In this document: positions 9,137-14,001 of the stretch, in pieces
Position numbering within the stretch: the stretch's first letter is position 1
Layout: each line of letters opens with the position of its first letter
Assembly: GCA_025399215.1 (NCBI GenBank)
Contig: MU621488.1
Span: 1-14,001 of the forward strand
Direction: 5' to 3'
Source of the DNA: Globomyces pollinis-pini
Taxonomy: Eukaryota; Chytridiomycota; Chytridiomycetes; Rhizophydiales; Globomycetaceae
DNA length: 14,001 nucleotides
Made by a program: the position numbers and the translations under genes
The notes under the pieces: generated by a model
What the model saw: the letters and a program-made list of their open reading frames with translations, nothing else
The model's database searches: none
What the model was told of the DNA's origin: nothing

Positions 9137-10128
9137 ATGACATTTGCAATTCTGCTTATTCAATTGTTAGGACTTCAAGTGTTATCCAAACCAACATCTG
9201 ATAGTTGTGTGTCAATCAGTAAAACAACAGCTTGTGCTCCATGGACAAAAGAAGATTTATTCATTGATGCTGAAAAACTTGGTCGAGTTTATAAACTTAA
9301 GGAAGGAATTGAAATGAATGCTTTAGTATGGCAAAAAGCACTTTTGGAAAGTACCTCTGGAGGACCAACTCAAGGAACGATCTGGCAAAAATATATTGGC
9401 TGCAGTGGATATAAGGGAGATTTGATTCAATATGATAGATCTTATACCTGCTACACCGATATTTTTGTTCATTCTGCTCGATGTAACAAGAATGTGAAGA
9501 AGGTGAGACCACTTTGTACCAAAACATGTAAAGATTATGGTTTGGTATTGAAAGCTTTGTTGAATGATGCCAAATTCTGTCCTAAAGCGGATCCTATTAC
9601 AGCAAAACAGACTAAACATCGCGAGCGTTTGTTGAGGGTGGGTGATATGTGTGAAAAAGTTGGAACCATGTCCATATTCGATACGGATGCTACAAAATGT
9701 TTACCAATGGTTACAAGCGATCAAAATTCATGTGGTAAGGATTTATTTAATATTAATTATAAGGGTTTGGAGGTGATGAGAAAACTGGAGCAATGTACTG
9801 TCAAGTTTTTCCTGAAGCCAATTGTTGCAAAAAGGTAGACCAAGAAGTTGAAGGAAACAAACCAGTTGTAGTGGTGAAATCAAACGATAAAGAAATTGTG
9901 GTTACGGACAAGGTTGAAAAGAAAGATGCAGTCACACCAATTCAAAAACTAGAATCTATGTGGGAATCTGCAGTTGGATCTACCACCACTGATACTGATA
10001 AAAAGTCACCTATCAACGCCTTTTTCACATCTCCAGCCTTTATCGTTGGGATCTCCATTATTGGTATCTTTATTGTTGGTGCTTCAGCCTACTTGTATAA
10101 AACACGTAGAGCAAAGTCAATGGCTTGA
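9137..10128 (+). CDS. Cysteine-rich type I membrane protein (fungal secretory family)
   Basis: 320 aa from exons 9137-9734 and 9764-10128 (29-nt intron). Residues 1-17 are a signal peptide (MTFAILLIQLLGLQVLS). The extracellular or lumenal part has 14 cysteines (positions 24, 33, 89, 105, 116, 127, 131, 148, 172, 188, 199, 212, 220, 221), an even number that suits seven disulfides. A Val/Lys and Ser/Thr stalk follows at about 225-285, then one membrane helix at about 291-311, and a short basic tail KTRRAKSMA. Splicing creates the motif SCGFGG...YC...CC. I have the impression that this Cys spacing and CGFG/YC/CC ending occur in secreted or membrane proteins of Mucoromycota and other early fungi, but I cannot name a family. 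A surface or wall-sensing role is only a guess. The first ATG is 9137, with a TATTTAA box about 29 bases before it. Confidence 0.75.
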
Positions 10129-10483
10129 ATATAAAAAATTTGAATATTTTTAATTGTAAAATACTTTTTGACTGATATCAACAGATAGTAGGACAGTCAT
10201 TATCTCAATGCCCTTTTAGTACTTGGACTTGAGTGTCTTCAGATGGCGAAAATTTGATTGGCCGAACGAGTAAAATAATGGACGAACCAGCCACTTTAAA
10301 AGACGCGAGTGGATTTTGAAGAGATAAAGACTAGTACACTAGAATTCTTACTATAAATCATGAGCAATTGATCAATAAATTAGTATATCTATCTATATAG
10401 CAAACATTTACTAAATATAAACAATGATCATAAACACCACAACTTAAGAAAGTGATCAATTTCTACCAACTCTTGACTAACGA
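10129..10483. other. Gene-free stretch upstream of the EXORDIUM-like gene
   Basis: 355 bases, AT-rich, with no coding signal. It holds TATAAAT at 10352-10358 and TATAAAC at 10416-10422, the latter about 62 bases before the ATG at 10484 and the better promoter candidate. A short TATC/TATC run lies near 10385-10400. Nothing else stands out. Confidence 0.4.
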
Positions 10484-11538
10484 ATGAATTTATTTTACAT
10501 CATCGCATTGCTAGTAACAGCATTTAGCAAGCCGGTTGAAGATGTAACAGACAATACAAATTCAATTGAAACCTCACTTGAGAGTGAACAGAATACCACA
10601 TCCGAATATCCGGCCTATTTACCAAAATTCCCTAAACACATATCAAAAATTTCAACAGGTAGTAAACCCGAAATCAATTTCATATATCATGGTGGTAGTA
10701 TTATTAGAAATGTCAATACGTTTGTGATTTTGATCAATCGACCCAATTTTGATTTTGAAATCATCAATTATTACAAGAATGTTTATCAAACAGACGTATT
10801 TGAATTTTTAAATGAAGAATATTCCACTAAAAATTACGTGATTGGCAAAGGTGGTTATTTAGGTTCTATCACCAAAACCGTTAACTCAAAGTATTATAAA
10901 ACAATTGGTTTAATCCTATAGTGTTTATGAAGATGGTGATATTCAAAAATGGTTGGATGATTGGATTCAAGATAAATCAATACCAATCCCAGATGCAAAT
11001 ACCTTCTTTGCTATTCATACCAATAATATTGATATCATAAAGTTTGGAGCAACATCGTGTAAAAATTATGTAAGTTGATAGTATTAATGAATGTTAGTGT
11101 GGTTATCATGGTACTCATTTTTATAACAAGACTTTATATACATATGGGATTGTTCCTGATCAAGTAAATGATGCTTGTAAAACATTGAAATGTGGACCAG
11201 GAAATCCACTTCAAAATACTCTTGCAGTTGGCTTCCATGAATTAGTTGAGGCAGTGACAGACCCAGGAGTAAATGCGGGTGATATTGGATATTTTGATTG
11301 GACACATGGTGAAATTGCGGACGTTTGTTCACAGAAACAAGCAACTGTTCCAATGAAGAATGGCAATAGTTTACTTGTTCAAAAAGTATGGTCCCCAATT
11401 TTGAAAGGTTGTGTGACTCCAATACCAAACAAGTTCAATCAAGCAGTAGATTCAGCCAATTCTGATATAATTTCGCGTCTATCACACTCTGTAGGTTGGC
11501 TCACATTCATTGTGTTTATCTGTAAATACATTTCATAA
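10484..11538 (+). CDS. Secreted EXORDIUM/PHI-1-like protein with hydrophobic C-terminus
   Basis: 331 aa from exons 10484-10890, 10922-11069 and 11098-11538 (introns 31 and 28 nt). Residues 1-16 are a signal peptide. The core shows YHGGSIIRNVNTFVILI, WLDDWI, CGYHG (186-190), YGIVPDQ, then FHELVEAVTDP (231-241) and GEIADVC (256-262). This set of motifs, especially the HELxEAxTDP followed by GEIxDxC, is typical of EXORDIUM/phosphate-induced-1 type proteins and their fungal relatives. The HExxE pattern has a protease-like look, but no enzyme activity is established. The protein ends in a hydrophobic stretch (about 317-331) with one Lys, compatible with a GPI signal or tail anchor, so it is probably held at the cell surface or wall. 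Only the 31-nt choice for intron 1 keeps the frame open. Confidence 0.78.
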
Positions 11539-11592
11539 CTTTAAGTTCGATTTTATTGAGTTTGAAATGAATCACTAGTTACATTACATTTT
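11539..11592. other. 54-base convergent gap between two stop codons
   Basis: The EXORDIUM-like gene (plus) and the DUF4781-like gene (minus) end tail to tail with 54 bases between stops. Their 3' ends must overlap, or both trailers must be extremely short. Confidence 0.6.
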
Positions 11593-12780
11593 CTAGTACA
11601 ATTCACGTCGTAAAAGTGCTTCTTCTTGTCCAGTGTGTATCAAGTCTTTGGCAATCTTTAAATTGATTAATTGATGACTGAAAAAGAATATAGTGGTAGC
11701 GAATTCTAAACATTCAATCAAGGTAGGTTCGCGATCTTCAATTAAACAATTATTGACAATGGCACGAGCGAGTGCGTTATTGGTATAGTTATAACTAGAT
11801 TCAGTTAGCAGGCCGCCAAATCTGCCAACCATTTCACCTGCTTCTGCAATTGCCGAATTACCAAACGAAAGAGCATTACCAATCGTTAAAATCCATAAAG
11901 TTCTAGCATCTGGATCATTTAGTTGAATGGATTGATTATGCTTAGTTCTATCTACAAGCTTATAGGAACTACGTCCTAATCCCCAAGTTCCACTAACTGC
12001 ACCACCAAAGGCAGCATAAGGAACAACAAGCGGCGCAATGACTGGGAAACAGAATCCAGCAATCAAACCAACTCCACAGACAATCCCAGTAACACCAGTA
12101 GTAGTATCAGTAATATTCATAATTTTGTTTAAAGTTGATGAAGTGGGAGTATCGAGAATTTCAAAGCTGTTGATTCCAGTAATATATACACCATCTTTCG
12201 GAAAACAAAACTTATTTCCTGGCAATTTATTGTCCAACAGAAATAGATCCCAAGATTTGTAAAGCCTTCCAGAATAATCAACAAAAAAGCATTCATCCAA
12301 TACTTTTATCCGAAAGACAGGTAAATGTGCCTTCGTATCAATAATAATGAAAACGATAGACAACCTAATGATATCTTTATCAAACGGGTTTTTTGCAAAT
12401 TGCAGTATGGTATTGTAGATTGATTTAATGGATTCATATTGTGCTTCTTTATACAAAGGTTTTAACCATATTTCATAATCATCTACATCCATCGTGTCGA
12501 TATCATCCACGGGTGGGAAGCCAAAGACAGCAAAACAAATTTTGTTCTTTAGCATATATGGTTCATCAGTATGAAAATCAAACCATTTGGTTTGCCCAAG
12601 CAGGGAAGCGTATATTTCTTGTTGACTGAATGCCAGCAATTGGAAACTATCGTCGGGGATTTCTGAATCTACTACCTCCTCCTTTATCGGTTCTTTGTTT
12701 GGTTTTGTTTCTTTGTTTCCCTTCACTTGTAAATCATTTTCGTTCACGCTAGTTCCAATGGCTTTAATTTCAACTGTCAT
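11593..12780 (-). CDS. Uncharacterised protein, possibly DUF4781 family; intronless
   Basis: 395 aa in one uninterrupted exon, ATG at 12780. The first ~45 residues are charged and disordered (KETKPNKEPIKEE). A folded part follows with SIVFIIIDTKAHLPVFRI (141-158), FFVDYSGRLYKSWDLFLLDN (165-184) and LPGNKFCFPKDGVYI (186-200). A Gly-rich hydrophobic region at about 228-272 (TGIVCGVGLIAGFCFPVIAP onward to GLGRSSYKLVD) may pack against or enter a membrane. The C-terminus is helical. The order of motifs (VDxxGRxYxxW, LPGNxxxFPxDG, Gly-rich segment) reminds me of the uncharacterised eukaryotic DUF4781 domain; this is from memory and not certain. There is no signal peptide, so it is likely cytoplasmic or membrane-associated. 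An intronless 1.2-kb gene stands out beside neighbours with up to 12 introns and may reflect a retrocopy or a later arrival. Confidence 0.7.
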   Translation of the reverse strand: MTVEIKAIGTSVNENDLQVKGNKETKPNKEPIKEEVVDSEIPDDSFQLLAFSQQEIYASLLGQTKWFDFHTDEPYMLKNKICFAVFGFPPVDDIDTMDVDDYEIWLKPLYKEAQYESIKSIYNTILQFAKNPFDKDIIRLSIVFIIIDTKAHLPVFRIKVLDECFFVDYSGRLYKSWDLFLLDNKLPGNKFCFPKDGVYITGINSFEILDTPTSSTLNKIMNITDTTTGVTGIVCGVGLIAGFCFPVIAPLVVPYAAFGGAVSGTWGLGRSSYKLVDRTKHNQSIQLNDPDARTLWILTIGNALSFGNSAIAEAGEMVGRFGGLLTESSYNYTNNALARAIVNNCLIEDREPTLIECLEFATTIFFFSHQLINLKIAKDLIHTGQEEALLRRELY

Positions 12781-12790
12781 TTACAGTGTA

Positions 12791-12806
12791 GAATATTCTA
12801 TATTTA
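12791..12806 (-). promoter_or_regulatory. TATA-like region of the DUF4781-like gene
   Basis: On the minus strand TAAATATAGAATATTC lies 10-26 bases before the ATG at 12780. It includes the palindrome GAATATTC. The TATA-like part is close enough to the ATG to imply a very short leader. Confidence 0.3.
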
Positions 12807-12904
12807 ACCTGAAAGTATTTACAACGAACTCCTGTATGTTGATTGTAAACGGTGTGGCTAATTTTCATCCGGATTTGGATTGTAAAATTGAATCGCGACG
12901 TTAA

Positions 12905-12946
12905 TCCAATTTAGGGCTTGATTTCAAAATCAACCTAAAATTAGGA
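12905..12946. repeat. Imperfect inverted repeat (hairpin)
   Basis: Left arm TCCAATTTAGGGCTTGATTT, one-base loop, right arm AAAATCAACCTAAAATTAGG plus A. The arms pair over most of their length with a few bulges. It could be a small mobile-element relic or a transcript-end hairpin; there is no gene on either side close enough to decide. Confidence 0.45.
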
Positions 12947-13248
12947 TACATCAACACTTTGCTATTATGAATTGATGTGGTATTGATTAATGAGTAGTAT
13001 ATTGATGTACAAATAAATTTGTATTTTTCCTTCTTAATTTTGTCTAAAAACAAACCAGAAAACAATCAACTGTTGACAATGCTTGATGTCCATTAAACCC
13101 GTGAAGTATTTATTTGCACCAATATATGTCTATTGTTTTAATTTATTCGCATTTTATTCTTTATTCTCATATTCTTCCTAATGCCTAGTAAATAACTACT
13201 ATTCTTTCTTCACATTTCATTTGATTAGACAATCATGATTCAATTCAT

Positions 13249-14001
13249 CTACTGTTTTTTACCTCCTTGAAGTATCGCAACAACATCCTTAATCTCAGTG
13301 CTGAGTTGTTCTGGGCTGAAGTAGTCCACCCTTAAATTGTCTAGTAGACGTTTAACAATATTTATATGGCCAAAGCTTGCAGCGTATATCAAAGCTTGAT
13401 TGTTATGTGCAGAACATCCTCTGTACGATCGCCAAGCAGTATTTGAACAACATCTCATGACCATTACGAGCAGCAATTCAAATGGCTTCATTTTCTTGAG
13501 CTGACGGAACCACTTTTGAATCATCTAATAGCATTCTTACAATATTTTTTATATTGATTGTCTTGGCCCGACAAAATCTATTTTGGCATAGCCTAAAGGA
13601 TGGACAACCGATTCCAATTCTAGTGGACCAAGCACCTCAAAAACTCGCCACATGTAATGTAGATGTGTCTCAATCTCTGGACACCGTAAAAATATATCAT
13701 CAATGGCCTTTAAATGGCAGATATCAAGTGAAAGGGATGAAAAAACCTTTTCAAATGCGCATGGTAGAGCAGCCAATCGCCGAGCTTGTGCTTCACAAAA
13801 TAATTTAACTTTGGCAAGTAGTACAGCGGCTAGGGACATATCTGTACTGTCACTCACATCCAGGATTTTTGACGTCACATGAAGTACAGGAAAGCAAGGC
13901 GCCAGGAGGGATACCCATCCAAATTGGTACAAGTTCCCATTGGTTGATATCCATGGCACGACGCAATGCTGTAAATCCATACCATAGCCTTTCAATGTCT
14001 G
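13249..14001 (-). pseudogene. Decayed ankyrin-repeat protein gene (5' part beyond window)
   Basis: One protein can be followed through several frames. From the edge, one frame reads ...RLWYGFTALRRAMDINQWEL to a TGA at 13852-13850. A second frame carries AAVLLAKVKLFCEAQARRLA, AIDDIFLRCPEIETHLHYMW and VVHPLGYAKIDFVGPRQ to a TAA at 13551-13549. A third carries VRMLLDDSKVVPSAQENEAI, stops at TGA 13480-13478, then IAARNGHEML. A shift gives ILLGDRTEDV, and another gives SAHNNQALIYAASFGHINIV to the final stop. The last pieces are ankyrin repeats (xxAAxxGHxxxVxxLL). At least three frameshifts and one in-frame stop within 750 bases, against error-free neighbours, mark a pseudogene rather than poor sequence. 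Ankyrin families with the phrase PSAQxNEA are abundant in chytrid-type fungi, to my knowledge. Confidence 0.75.

Larger units (their letters stand above)
12781..13248. other. Gene-free stretch between DUF4781-like gene and ankyrin pseudogene
   Basis: 468 AT-rich bases with stops in all frames. It holds the promoter region of the minus-strand gene at its left end and an imperfect hairpin at 12905-12946. A set of short TTGATGT/ACATCAA words in both orientations lies at about 12948-13006. No gene or RNA is recognised. Confidence 0.5.

Noticed and set aside
10880..10921. 42-nt intron with GTTAAC donor in the EXORDIUM-like gene
   Set aside because: It leads into a TGA three codons downstream. The 31-nt intron 10891-10921 keeps the conserved frame.
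12038..12904. Plus-strand open frames opposite the DUF4781-like gene
   Set aside because: They are antisense to a long coherent coding frame and show no protein-like composition.
13842..13857. 16-nt GTGAGT...ACAG intron joining two ankyrin-gene frames
   Set aside because: It would restore the frame, but it is far below the 26-nt minimum seen here, and the gene has further breaks that no intron explains.

Overview
The window is nuclear DNA of a eukaryote, most likely an early-diverging (chytrid-like) fungus or close relative. The genes are broken by very short GT-AG introns. AATAAA signals sit a few bases after stop codons, TATA-like boxes lie about 30 bases before ATGs, and several genes encode secreted, GPI-anchor-like or membrane proteins of fungal type. 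An SSRP1 with fungal Pob3-like N-terminus and a decayed ankyrin-repeat gene of a kind common in chytrids point the same way. The species cannot be named from this sequence. No prokaryotic operon, tRNA, rRNA, CRISPR array or transposase was seen.

Layout. 1-3148 is framed by an inverted repeat: two near-identical copies of a gene for a secreted Ala/Asp-rich protein point away from each other (left copy cut by the window edge, right copy complete). Between them, on the minus strand, lie a multi-pass membrane RING ubiquitin ligase (581-2171) and a tiny lysine-rich protein with a 27-nt intron (2275-2493). At 3720-3947 is a 75-residue GPI-anchor-like mini-protein. At 4180-6808 is a 13-exon FACT subunit SSRP1 with a C-terminal HMG box. 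At 6946-8934 is the 10-exon V-type ATPase subunit B. At 9137-10128 is a cysteine-rich type I membrane protein, and at 10484-11538 an EXORDIUM-like secreted protein. That gene converges, with only 54 bases between stop codons, on an intronless minus-strand gene with a DUF4781-like look (11593-12780). The right end (13249-14001, minus) is a frameshifted ankyrin-repeat pseudogene.

The exon models were rebuilt by hand from protein-family conservation and splice signals. SSRP1 (741 aa), VMA2 (512 aa), RING (504 aa), Lys-rich (63 aa), Cys-rich (320 aa) and EXORDIUM-like (331 aa) all give clean open frames. They contain 27 introns, of which 21 are 26-36 nt. There is no sign that the genes form one pathway. 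Two are housekeeping genes (chromatin, vacuolar acidification) and the rest mostly serve the secretory pathway or cell surface. The strongest second-look items are the ultra-short introns (including two apparent back-to-back introns), the inverted gene duplication, and the HMG-bearing SSRP1.
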